Part shown: in pieces, positions 8,544 through 16,331 of the stretch | Layout of the letters: each line of letters starts with the position of its first letter | Numbering within the stretch: the first letter of the stretch is position 1 | The notes under the pieces: model-generated | Seen by the model: the letters and a program-made list of their open reading frames with translations, nothing else | The model's database searches: none | What the model was told of the DNA's origin: nothing | Translations under genes and position numbers: made by a program | NCBI GenBank assembly: GCA_041493035.1 | Contig: JBGPYB010000042.1 | Span: 1 to 30,791, forward strand | DNA length: 30,791 nt | From: JBGPYB01 sp041493035 | Lineage (GTDB): Bacteria; Acidobacteriota; Vicinamibacteria; Fen-336 | Direction: 5' to 3'

Positions 8544-9971
8544 TCAGGCCGAAACGTCGGTTCGTTGCCTGGAGGCAGGTTCTTCGCGCCCGGCTTCATC
8601 CAGCCGACGGCAACCCTCGAGGATGATCTGGTCGAAGCTCTCGCCGAAGCTTTCGCCGGGGCCGGGATCGCCGCTCACGAACTCGAAGTGCCCCTTCGTC
8701 CAGCCCAGGAAGGCATACACGGCTTCCGCGCCGCGTCGTCCGTTGTTCTCGGCCCCGATCATCTCCCCGTCGCGGAACCGGATCTGGGCGCGCCGGGCTT
8801 CGTCGTGACTCGTGAAGATCCCCGTGAACTGGGAGATATGGCACATCTGCAAGACGCTCGGGGCGCCGATAATCTCGATCTCCCCGTCCATCCCTGGACC
8901 GTTTCGCGTGCGGAACCTCAGGTCGGAGTAGCGCTGCAGGGTGAGCTGGACTCGGATGAGGAGCTCTCGAACCCGGAGCGGCTTGTTCAGGTAGTCGTCG
9001 GCGCCGAGCTTCAGGCCGTGGGCGCGGTCGGCGTAGCCGTCCCGCTCCGAGATGAAGATGAGGGGCGTGTGCCGGAGCAACCTGTTGCCGCGGACCTCGG
9101 CGCAGAAGTCGAAGCCATCCTTGCCCGGGAGGTTCACTTCCGAGAGGATCAGCCAGGGGCGTGCCGAGAGGGCCAGACGCAAGGCTTCCTTCGCATCGGC
9201 AGCCTCGAAGACGGTGACGTCATGCTTGTCGAGGGCCTTCCGCACGAGGCGGCGGCTCGACGCGTCGGGATCGACGACAAGGGCCTTGCGGAGTGCCTTC
9301 GGCAGCGACGCGAAGATCCCACTCTCCGCTTTCGCTGCCCCCGGAGGCGTGCGGGTCGCCACCCGAACCTGAGGCTCCTCGACGAGCCCCGACCTCGGCG
9401 GGAGTTCCGCGGCCCGGCGAAGCTTCACCAGCGTCCTATAGGCTCCTTCAAGGCACTCGATCACGCTCTCGGCGCCAATGCCACGGGGGACGTAGCCCAC
9501 GACGCCAAAACGCGCCGGCGAGGCCCCGTCGGGTCCCGGCTCGGCGTCCTTCAAGATCACCATGGGGTATTCGGCCGCAGCAGGATCTACGTCCAGCGCC
9601 CGCAAGACCGCGTAGCCTTCCTCGAAGAACGCCTTCGGCAGAGGCTTCTCGAGATCTGTCCGCCGCCGGGCCCAGCGCGGAACCGGCGCAAGCACCGCTT
9701 CGCGGGGGTCGGCCAGGACCAGGTCCGCGGCTCCGACCCTCAGCAGCTTCTGCGCGGCCTTGGCATCGGACGTCCCGACCACCCAATACCCTTCGTCCCG
9801 AAGGAGGCCTTCCATCTGCGCCCGGGCCAGCGCGTCCGACTCCAGCACCAGGACGCTCCGGATGCTGTCGTCGGAGTCGTCGCCAGCGCCGCGACGAGAC
9901 GCCGCGCCGTCCCGCACCAAGGCGGGAGCACCGGTCGGTCTCTTGACGTGCTGAGCGGTCTCGTCGGACAT
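8544..9971 (-). CDS. PatA-like response regulator: two degenerate receiver domains and a DUF4388 domain
   Basis: 475 residues. Receiver-like domain 1 spans about 38-185 and is stretched and degenerate. Receiver domain 2 spans about 229-345. Its acidic pair reads VVDPD (Pro at 235), its phospho-acceptor position is Glu278 (LILSEVNLPGKDGFD), its Thr/Ser position is Ser308 and its lysine is Lys330 (YLNKPL). A DUF4388/PatA N-type domain is at about 362-460 (VLQMCHISQFTGIF). No DNA-binding domain is visible. It is the first gene after a strong promoter and reads into the menaquinone genes with a 20-bp gap. The Asp-to-Glu change suggests it is not switched by phosphorylation. Its output is unknown. 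Confidence 0.85.
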   Translation of the reverse strand: MSDETAQHVKRPTGAPALVRDGAASRRGAGDDSDDSIRSVLVLESDALARAQMEGLLRDEGYWVVGTSDAKAAQKLLRVGAADLVLADPREAVLAPVPRWARRRTDLEKPLPKAFFEEGYAVLRALDVDPAAAEYPMVILKDAEPGPDGASPARFGVVGYVPRGIGAESVIECLEGAYRTLVKLRRAAELPPRSGLVEEPQVRVATRTPPGAAKAESGIFASLPKALRKALVVDPDASSRRLVRKALDKHDVTVFEAADAKEALRLALSARPWLILSEVNLPGKDGFDFCAEVRGNRLLRHTPLIFISERDGYADRAHGLKLGADDYLNKPLRVRELLIRVQLTLQRYSDLRFRTRNGPGMDGEIEIIGAPSVLQMCHISQFTGIFTSHDEARRAQIRFRDGEMIGAENNGRRGAEAVYAFLGWTKGHFEFVSGDPGPGESFGESFDQIILEGCRRLDEAGREEPASRQRTDVSA

Positions 9972-10016
9972 ACCTGCTCTCGAGGCTGCGAGGACAGCCA
10001 GAGGAGGGAGATAAAG

Positions 10017-10045
10017 ACTGTAGGTCAGCGCTCCCTGGGTGTCAA
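10017..10045 (-). promoter_or_regulatory. Sigma70-type promoter for the PatA-like regulator/menaquinone unit
   Basis: Read on the minus strand, TTGACA (10045-10040) is a perfect -35, followed by a 17-bp spacer and TACAGT (10022-10017) as -10. Expected transcription start is near 10010, leaving about 39 nt before the ATG at 9971. It lies in the 88-bp gap after mqnC, so the downstream genes can be expressed independently of mqnEAC. Confidence 0.65.
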
Positions 10046-10059
10046 GTCGAGGGCTTCCG

Positions 10060-11190
10060 TCAGCCCGCGACCGAGATCTCCGCCCGAGGGGCGTCCAATG
10101 AGGGCGGTGGATGGCTCCAGCAATACGGGTCCCCCACGATCGCGTACTGCATCGTGCGGCGCTTCGGGACGAAGCCGGCGTCCTGAATGTTTCGGGCGAT
10201 CTCGGCCTCGGTCAAGCGGAAGTGGGCCCCGGCCGCCGACACCACGTTTTCCTCAATCATCAGGCTGCCGAAGTCGTTCGCGCCGAAGCGCAAAGAGACC
10301 TGGCCGATCTTCCCGCCCTGGGTGACCCAGGAAGCCTGGACGTTCGGAAAATTGTCGAGCATCACCCGCGCCACGGCCAGGAGGCGAAGGTACTGGAAGG
10401 ACGTTGTCTCTTCGCCCGCCATGGCCGTGTTGGTGGGCTGGAAGGTCCAGGCAATGAAGGCCGTGAAGCCCCCGGTTCGGTCCTGGAGGTCCCTCAGATG
10501 CAGCAGATGGTCGATGCGTTCCTCCAGGGTTTCGACATGGCCGAACATCATCGTGGCCGTGGTCTTCATTCCCAGACCGTGGGCCGCCTCCATGACCCGA
10601 AGCCAGTCCGCCGTCGATCCCTTCGCGATGCCGATGATGTTCCGCACGCGATCCGAGAGCACCTCGGCCCCGCCGCCCGGGATGGAGTCGAGGCCGGCGG
10701 CCATGAGCCGGCGCAGGGTCTCCTCGACCGAGAGCTGCGACACGCGGCAGATGTGGTGGATCTCGGCCGGCGACAGGCCGTGGATCCAGATCGGATACGT
10801 CTCCTTGATCCAGCGGAAGAGTCCCTCGTAGAACTCGATCCCGAGGTCAGGGTGAAGGCCCCCCTGCAGGAGGATCTGATTTCCACCCAGCGCGAGGGTC
10901 TCCTCGATCTTCTCGGCCAGTTCCTCTTTCGAGAGGAGATACCCCTCCTTCGAGGGAAGGTCTCGATAGAAGGCGCAGAACGCGCACTGGGCCGTGCAGA
11001 CGTTCGTGTAGTTGATGTTCCGGTCGATGATGTACGTGACGACGCCTTCAGGGTGCCTTCGCTGGCGGACGGCATCGGCCAGCATTCCCAGTTCCAGCAG
11101 ATCACCGTCGCGCAGGAGACCGATCCCCTCGTCGCGCGTGAGGCGCTCGCCCGCCAGAGCCTTTCGCCGGGCGCTTTCAGGAATGGGCAT
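10060..11190 (-). CDS. mqnC: Cyclic dehypoxanthinyl futalosine synthase (radical SAM)
   Basis: Radical SAM enzyme that cyclises dehypoxanthine futalosine in menaquinone synthesis. 376 residues. The [4Fe-4S] motif CTAQCAFC has C65, C69 and C72. Family-typical segments follow: NQILLQGGLHPDLG, GLDSIPGGGAEVL, TATMMFGHVET and WTFQPTNTAM. The C-terminal half has the MqnC form (LRFGANDFGSLMIEENVVSAAG) rather than the MqnE form. ATG 11190 is preceded by a strong ribosome site on the minus strand (GGAGGTGAGG, about 11194-11203) and overlaps the mqnA stop by 14 bp. Confidence 0.95.
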   Translation of the reverse strand: MPIPESARRKALAGERLTRDEGIGLLRDGDLLELGMLADAVRQRRHPEGVVTYIIDRNINYTNVCTAQCAFCAFYRDLPSKEGYLLSKEELAEKIEETLALGGNQILLQGGLHPDLGIEFYEGLFRWIKETYPIWIHGLSPAEIHHICRVSQLSVEETLRRLMAAGLDSIPGGGAEVLSDRVRNIIGIAKGSTADWLRVMEAAHGLGMKTTATMMFGHVETLEERIDHLLHLRDLQDRTGGFTAFIAWTFQPTNTAMAGEETTSFQYLRLLAVARVMLDNFPNVQASWVTQGGKIGQVSLRFGANDFGSLMIEENVVSAAGAHFRLTEAEIARNIQDAGFVPKRRTMQYAIVGDPYCWSHPPPSLDAPRAEISVAG

Positions 11191-12007
11191 GGAACCTCAC
11201 CTCCGGAACCCTGGGGATGAGCCCCTGGGCATGGGCCCGCCGATAGAACTCCCTGAGCCCCGCCTGCTCAGCCTCGCCCAGGTCGAAGGCAATGCTCGAC
11301 CGCAGGTACGACTCGTTCTCACGGGCTCGGCCAGGGTGGCCTGCGTACGACGCCGCAATCTCCGAGATCGACGCGATACCGGAGCGAAGGGAGGCTTGAA
11401 GCGCCTTCACATCGCTCGGCGTGACGACGCCGGGCCGCCCGGCCCAGAAGGCGTAGACGAAGGGAAGGCCAGTCAGCGACCCCCACTCCTCTCCCAGGTC
11501 CAGGCTCGGTTCCGGTCCTTCGTGGAAGAGGGCGGGGTCCCCGATGACCAGGGCGGCGTCGGCCGCCGCGAGCATGTCGTCGATCCGGGGCGCCATGTCG
11601 ACGTACTCCGGATCGCGCCCCAGCCGCTCCCTCAGGAGAATCTTGAGAAGCGCCACGCTCGTGCGGCTCGACGTGTCGAGGGCGACTCGTCGGACGGCCT
11701 CAAGGGGCGCCTTGTGGAGCAAGCGAACCGAACGCACTGCGCCGCGGCTGCCGATCGCGATCCCCGGGACGATCGCATAGTCCCCCGCCGCGTATTCGAT
11801 GGACGGGATCGTGCCCAGGTCGATCTCCCCGCGATGGAGCCATTCCGCCACGAGCGACGGAACCTCGCGCACCAACTCGAATCGTCCGTTCCCAGGGAGG
11901 CCGTGCACTATGGGTGCGACGTTGAGATAGGGCACCGCTCCGAGCCGCAGCACGCCGCGGTCGCGCCCGTGAGGCGTCTCCAGCACGCTCGCGGAACGAG
12001 TTGTCAC
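11177..12007 (-). CDS. mqnA: Chorismate dehydratase
   Basis: First committed enzyme of the futalosine pathway, converting chorismate to 3-[(1-carboxyvinyl)oxy]benzoate. It has a periplasmic-binding-protein-like fold and no signal peptide. 276 residues, normal for the family. Conserved blocks include LGAVPYLNVAPIVHGL, IPSIEYAAGDYAIVPGIAIGSRGAVRSV, LDTSSRTSVALLKILL, ALVIGDPAL and GLPFVYAFWAGR. An open frame runs further upstream to 12496, but that part is antisense to mqnE. I chose GTG 12007, which overlaps the mqnE stop as GTGA. GTG 12010, one codon earlier, cannot be excluded. Confidence 0.94.
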   Translation of the reverse strand: MTTRSASVLETPHGRDRGVLRLGAVPYLNVAPIVHGLPGNGRFELVREVPSLVAEWLHRGEIDLGTIPSIEYAAGDYAIVPGIAIGSRGAVRSVRLLHKAPLEAVRRVALDTSSRTSVALLKILLRERLGRDPEYVDMAPRIDDMLAAADAALVIGDPALFHEGPEPSLDLGEEWGSLTGLPFVYAFWAGRPGVVTPSDVKALQASLRSGIASISEIAASYAGHPGRARENESYLRSSIAFDLGEAEQAGLREFYRRAHAQGLIPRVPEVRFHAHS

Positions 12008-13110
12008 CACTCCTTCACCACGTTGAACACAGTGTCGCGCTCGATGGGTCGCCGTCCCGCCTCGCGGATGAGCCGGCACAACTCGTGGACCGTCATCGAC
12101 TGCGCGGTCTGCGCTCCGGCATCGTGGGCGATCTTCTCCTCGGTCACGGTGCCGTCCATGTCGTCGGCACCAAAGGACAGGCCGACCTGCGCCAGGCGCG
12201 GCCCGATCATGATCCAGTAGGACTTGATGTGCGGAAAGTTGTCGAGCATCAGCCGCCCGACCGCGATGGCCTTCAGGTCTTCGAAGCCCGTGGTCTCTGG
12301 CAAGGTCATCGCAGGAGCCTCCCAAGGCTGGAAGGCGAGCGGGATGTAGGTGACGAACCCGCCGGTCTCGTCCTGGAGCTCCCGAAGCTTGATGAGGTGG
12401 TCGACGCGATCCTCCACGGACTCGACGTGACCGTACAGCATCGTGGCGTTGGTCGGAATTCCCTGCTTGTGGGCCTCCCGCATGACGTCGAGCCACTGCG
12501 GCCCGTCGGCCTTCCCCTGGATGATCTTGTCGCGAGTCTGCTTGGCGAAGATCTCGGCGCCGCCCCCCGGCATCGAGTCGAGCCCGGCATCCTTCAACTC
12601 TGCCAGGACGTCGGCCACGCTCCTCCGGTACAGCTTGTGGAAGAAGAAGATCTCGACAGCGGTGAAGGCCTTGATATGGATGTCGGGGCGGGTGGCCTTG
12701 ATCCCCTTCATCATGTCGATGAAGTAGGACCAGGGGAGATCAGGATGGAGGCCACCGACGATGTGCACTTCCCGCACCGGCTTCGGCAACGCCGCGACGT
12801 TCTTGAAGACGTCCTCGAGGCTCATGGTGTAGCCCCGCGGGTCCCCCTTCTTGGCGGCGAACGCACAGAAATCGCACGTGGCCACGCAAACGTTCGTATG
12901 GTTGATGTGGGTGTTCCAGACGAAGTAGGCGGCGTCGCCGTGGCGCTGTTCCCGGACGTGATTCGCGAGGGCTCCGAGGGCGAGGAGATCGTGGGTCTTG
13001 TAGAGCTGGACGCCATCCTCGAAGGACAGCCGCTGACCGGCCAAGACCTTGTGGCGGATGGAGTCGAGGCCAGCGTCTCGGAATCCAATCTCGATCAGGG
13101 GCGTCGCCAT
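12004..13110 (-). CDS. mqnE: Aminodeoxyfutalosine synthase (radical SAM)
   Basis: Radical SAM enzyme that joins the MqnA product to the adenosyl moiety of SAM, giving 6-amino-6-deoxyfutalosine. 368 residues. The [4Fe-4S] motif CVATCDFC has C75, C79 and C82. It is followed by VHIVGGLHPDLPWSYF, KAFTAVEIFFF, GLDSMPGGGAEIF, TNATMLYGHVE and GADDMDGTVTEEKIAHDAGA, which are diagnostic of MqnE against MqnC. ATG 13110 has GGAGA about five bases upstream on the minus strand. It is the first gene of the mqnE-mqnA-mqnC unit and is divergent from the decarboxylase gene. Confidence 0.96.
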   Translation of the reverse strand: MATPLIEIGFRDAGLDSIRHKVLAGQRLSFEDGVQLYKTHDLLALGALANHVREQRHGDAAYFVWNTHINHTNVCVATCDFCAFAAKKGDPRGYTMSLEDVFKNVAALPKPVREVHIVGGLHPDLPWSYFIDMMKGIKATRPDIHIKAFTAVEIFFFHKLYRRSVADVLAELKDAGLDSMPGGGAEIFAKQTRDKIIQGKADGPQWLDVMREAHKQGIPTNATMLYGHVESVEDRVDHLIKLRELQDETGGFVTYIPLAFQPWEAPAMTLPETTGFEDLKAIAVGRLMLDNFPHIKSYWIMIGPRLAQVGLSFGADDMDGTVTEEKIAHDAGAQTAQSMTVHELCRLIREAGRRPIERDTVFNVVKEW

Positions 13111-13155
13111 GAGTTCTCCGGGGGGCTCCAGGATCGGAGCGCGATCCTTAACGCA

Positions 13156-13185
13156 AGGTTAGCATCCGCCGCCGCCGCCCGGCAA
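13156..13185 (-). promoter_or_regulatory. Possible promoter of mqnEAC
   Basis: On the minus strand, TTGCCG (13185-13180), an 18-bp GC-rich spacer and TAACCT (13161-13156) lie about 45 bp before the mqnE ATG. The -35 matches four of six consensus bases and the -10 matches three. It is placed in the only sizeable gap upstream of mqnE, but the sequence alone is weak evidence. Confidence 0.35.
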
Positions 13186-13223
13186 ACCGGGACACTCGGC
13201 CGGTCTTTCGGGAGGCCGTCGTG

Positions 13224-13229
13224 TATCAT
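13224..13229 (+). promoter_or_regulatory. Possible -10 element of the UbiD-family decarboxylase gene
   Basis: TATCAT lies 11 bp before the GTG at 13241, with no clear -35 at the right distance and no Shine-Dalgarno sequence between. The geometry equals that of the stronger promoter before the M23 peptidase gene (11 bp between -10 and start). Confidence 0.3.
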
Positions 13230-13240
13230 CCGCCTCGTTC

Positions 13241-15058
13241 GTGAGATCCTTTTCCTTTCCAGACCTGCGGGCCTTCCTCGAGCGCCTTCGGCGGGAGGGG
13301 GACCTCGTCCTGGTCGACGCCCCCGTCGACAAACACCTCGAAGCGGCGGAGATTCACCGCCGGGTGATCGCGGCCGGGGGGCCTGCGCTCCTCTTCACCA
13401 ACGTCAAGGGCGCCCGCTTCCCCCTGGCCACGAACCTGTTCGGCACCGCGCGGAGGGCGCAGATGGCCTTCGGGTCGCATCCCCTGCGCTTCGTCCGCCG
13501 CATCGTGGAGCTGGCCGAAACCCTGCTTCCACCCACAGCCGCGAAGCTCTGGGGCGCACGCGATGTCGCGGCGAGTGCCCTGAAGATCGGTGTGCAACGC
13601 CGACGCTCCGGGCCGGTCACGGAGGTCGTGACGGAGGACGTCCGCCTCGATCAGATGCCCGTCCTCACCTGCTGGCCGGAGGACGGGGGACCGTTCGTCA
13701 CTCTGCCCCTCGTCTACACGGAACATCCCGAGGGCCGGGGGCACAACCTCGGCATGTACCGCCTCCAGGTCCACGATCCGCGGACGACGGGGATGCATTG
13801 GCAGATCGGCAAGGGAGGCGGCTTTCACCATGCGGTGGCCGAGGCGCGCCATGAGGCCCTCCCTGCGACCGTTTTCCTGGGCGGCCCGCCGGCCCTCATG
13901 TTGGCGGCGATCGCGCCGCTCCCCGAGAACGTCCCGGAGTTGATGCTGGCCTCGCTGATCGCCGGAGAGCGCCTCCCCCTTTGTCCCGGACCGGGGGCCC
14001 ATCCCCTCGTTGCGTCCGCGGAGTTTGCACTCGTCGGCAACGTGCGAGCGGCGACGCGGCGCCCCGAAGGGCCGTTCGGCGACCACTACGGCTACTACTC
14101 CCTGCGTCATGACTACCCCGTCTTCGAGATCACTCACGTCGCCCGGAGACGCGACGCGATCTACCCGGCCACGGTCGTCGGCAAGCCACGACAGGAGGAC
14201 TTCTTCATCGGCGACCTTCTCCAGGAACTCCTATCCCCTCTCTTTCCCCTGGTCATGCCGGGCGTTGTAGGCCTCTGGTCGTACGGCGAGACCGGTTATC
14301 ACTCCCTGGCCGCTGCCATCGTGAAGGAGCGTTACGGCCGGGAGGCCTTGGCCAGCGCCTTCCGGATCCTGGGCGAGGGGCAGCTCTCTCTCACCAAGTT
14401 CCTGCTGGTGACGGATCGCGCGGTGGACCTGAAGGACTTCCGCGCCACGCTCGAACACATCCTCGCCCGCACCCGGCCAGAGACCGATCTCTACGTCTTC
14501 TCACACACGTCGATGGACACCCTCGACTACTCCGGCCCCCGAATCAACGAAGGATCCAAGGGTGTCTGGCTTGGACTCGGCGACCCCGTGCGCGAGCTTC
14601 CGCGGGCTTTCCGAGCCAAAGAAGGGCTGCCACAGGGAGTCACGGAGGTCCACGTCTTTTGCGGAGGCTGTCTCGTTGTGGGAGGGGCCTCTTTCGAAAC
14701 CGAGCCGAAGGCCGCCGAGCGCCTCGCGCGCCACGAGTCCTTCGCCGAGTGGCCGCTTGTCGTCCTCACCGACGAGCCGCGCCGGGCCGCCCGCAGCCCC
14801 ATCAACTTCCTCTGGACGACATTCACCCGGTTCGAGCCGGCAGCCGATATCCACGCTGCCGCCACCGAAGTGGCGCGCCACCACCTGATCCATCGTCCTC
14901 CGATCGTCATCGACGCTCGGCTGAAACCGGGCTTTCCGAAGGAGCTCGCCTCGGATCCTGACGTCGGCCGCACGGTCACCGACCGGTGGAACGAGTACTT
15001 CCCGGGAGGGCGCGTGGAGATGGGAGACGGGGAGCTCGCAAGCCTCGACCGCCCCTGA
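13241..15058 (+). CDS. UbiD-family decarboxylase of menaquinone biosynthesis (MqnL type)
   Basis: Prenylated-FMN-dependent decarboxylase. In the futalosine pathway it removes the carboxyl of the prenylated 6-naphthoate intermediate. 605 residues, as in long members of the futalosine-associated UbiD group. Recognisable segments are RSFSFPDLRAFLERL at the N-terminus, NLFGTARRAQMAFG, MLAAIAPLPENVPELMLASLIAGE, RRPEGPFGDHYGYYS, VGKPRQEDFFIGDLLQEL and GLWSYGETGYHSLA. The start is GTG 13241. It is divergent from mqnE, sharing a 130-bp intergenic region. The required UbiX-type flavin prenyltransferase is not in the window. The family is sure. The exact step is assigned from context and from similarity to the SCO4490 group. 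Confidence 0.91.
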   Translation: MRSFSFPDLRAFLERLRREGDLVLVDAPVDKHLEAAEIHRRVIAAGGPALLFTNVKGARFPLATNLFGTARRAQMAFGSHPLRFVRRIVELAETLLPPTAAKLWGARDVAASALKIGVQRRRSGPVTEVVTEDVRLDQMPVLTCWPEDGGPFVTLPLVYTEHPEGRGHNLGMYRLQVHDPRTTGMHWQIGKGGGFHHAVAEARHEALPATVFLGGPPALMLAAIAPLPENVPELMLASLIAGERLPLCPGPGAHPLVASAEFALVGNVRAATRRPEGPFGDHYGYYSLRHDYPVFEITHVARRRDAIYPATVVGKPRQEDFFIGDLLQELLSPLFPLVMPGVVGLWSYGETGYHSLAAAIVKERYGREALASAFRILGEGQLSLTKFLLVTDRAVDLKDFRATLEHILARTRPETDLYVFSHTSMDTLDYSGPRINEGSKGVWLGLGDPVRELPRAFRAKEGLPQGVTEVHVFCGGCLVVGGASFETEPKAAERLARHESFAEWPLVVLTDEPRRAARSPINFLWTTFTRFEPAADIHAAATEVARHHLIHRPPIVIDARLKPGFPKELASDPDVGRTVTDRWNEYFPGGRVEMGDGELASLDRP

Positions 15059-15064
15059 AACCCC

Positions 15065-15092
15065 TTGACGTCGTCAGCGGTGCCCGTATACT
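15065..15092 (+). promoter_or_regulatory. Strong sigma70-type promoter of the M23 peptidase gene
   Basis: TTGACG (15065-15070), 16-bp spacer, TATACT (15087-15092): five of six consensus bases in each box. The expected start is near 15099, only about five nucleotides before the ATG at 15104, and no Shine-Dalgarno sequence fits between. The transcript should be leaderless or nearly so. Confidence 0.72.
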
Positions 15093-15103
15093 AAGTCCTT
15101 CAA

Positions 15104-16312
15104 ATGAAGCCCGTTAGCGCCCTCGGCGCCCTCACCCTGATCCTGCTCCCAACTCACCTGACGAGCCTCATCGAAGCTCCCTTCGCTCGAGTCGCGGTCC
15201 GCGAGCCGCTGCGATTCATCCGCGGAACGGTGGCCCCGAACACGAGCCTCGCCACAGCCCTGCGGGCCCTTCTCTCCCCCGCGGGCGTCCACGACTTGGT
15301 CCAGGCCTCGCGCCCCGTGTATGACCTCGCCCGTCTCTCGATCGGCCACCCCTTCGGTCTGGCGTTGGGGCAGAATGGCGTCGTCGCCGCGTTCAGCTAC
15401 GGCATTGACGGGCTCAGGACTTTGAAGGTCACTCGCCGAGGCTCCGACCTCGCTGCCGAGGTCGTGACTCGGAGCTACGACCTCCGGATCGAAACGGCCT
15501 CGGCAAGGATCCGCTCGAGCCTCTTCGGCGCCGTGAGCGATGCCGGAGAACAGGACCAGTTGGCCATCGACCTTGCCGACATCTTCGCGTGGGACGTCGA
15601 CTTCAACACAGAGCTGCAGAAAGACGACTCCTTCCGGGTAGCGGTCGAGAAGCTCTACCTCGACGGCCGCTTCAGCCGCTACGGACGCATCGTCTCGGCG
15701 GAGCTGGTCCGCGGCAGCCGAGTCTTGAGGGCCGTGCGCTTCGACGGAACTGCGACCGCAGGCTACTTCGCTCCCGACGGCACACCGCTCAGGAAGGCCT
15801 TTCTTCGCTCGCCGCTCAAGTTCTCGCGAATCACATCGGGGTTCAGCACCGCCCGTCTCCATCCGATCCTCCACCAGGTCCGCGCACACCTGGGCGTCGA
15901 CCTGGGCGCCCCGGAGGGGACACCGGTCATGGCCTCGAGCGACGGCGTCGTGACGTCGGCGGGATGGGCCGGCGACTACGGCAACGCCATCCGCGTGCGC
16001 CACGCCGGCGGCGTCGAGACGCTCTACGGCCATTTGTCACGGATTGGCGTGCGCCAAGGGGAGCGCGTCAAGCAGGGCGAGCCCGTCGGCGCCGTGGGGA
16101 TGACGGGCCTCGCCACGGGACCGCACCTCGACTATCGGATGACGCGAAACGGCGCCTTCGTGAACCCCATGCGTATGGTGGCACCTCCTGCGGCACCGAT
16201 CCCCGCGGGGGAACGTGCGGCTTTCGCCGCCGCGCGCGACCAGGCTCTGGCGCTCCTCGATGGCTCGCCGCACGAGTCCCAGCAGATCGCCCAGGGGACC
16301 CTCCGCCCCTGA
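15104..16312 (+). CDS. Exported M23-family (LytM-type) peptidase
   Basis: Probable periplasmic peptidoglycan endopeptidase or a regulator of one. 402 residues. The N-terminal hydrophobic stretch (about 5-25) is a signal peptide or anchor. Residues about 90-240 resemble the Csd3/MepM-type middle domain (ADIFAWDVDFNTELQKDDSFRV). The M23 domain spans about 240-365. It carries HLGVD (H262, D266) and YGHLS (H310). The third motif reads GPHLDYRM (H341, D343), where classical M23 enzymes have HxH. Asp at the second position replaces a zinc-ligand histidine, so it may use Asp or have weak or no activity. The CaxA gene follows after 19 bp and is probably co-transcribed. Confidence 0.88.
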   Translation: MKPVSALGALTLILLPTHLTSLIEAPFARVAVREPLRFIRGTVAPNTSLATALRALLSPAGVHDLVQASRPVYDLARLSIGHPFGLALGQNGVVAAFSYGIDGLRTLKVTRRGSDLAAEVVTRSYDLRIETASARIRSSLFGAVSDAGEQDQLAIDLADIFAWDVDFNTELQKDDSFRVAVEKLYLDGRFSRYGRIVSAELVRGSRVLRAVRFDGTATAGYFAPDGTPLRKAFLRSPLKFSRITSGFSTARLHPILHQVRAHLGVDLGAPEGTPVMASSDGVVTSAGWAGDYGNAIRVRHAGGVETLYGHLSRIGVRQGERVKQGEPVGAVGMTGLATGPHLDYRMTRNGAFVNPMRMVAPPAAPIPAGERAAFAAARDQALALLDGSPHESQQIAQGTLRP

Positions 16313-16331
16313 CCAGGGGTGAGGCCAGGGC

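Noticed and set aside
8565..10325. 586-codon plus-strand open frame opposite the PatA-like regulator
   Set aside because: It is the mirror of a recognised multi-domain protein, with Arg/Asp/Gly-rich translation and no motifs.
12008..12496. N-terminal extension of the mqnA frame
   Set aside because: The extra 160 residues overlap mqnE on the same strand in another frame and do not resemble MqnA. GTG 12007 gives the normal family length.
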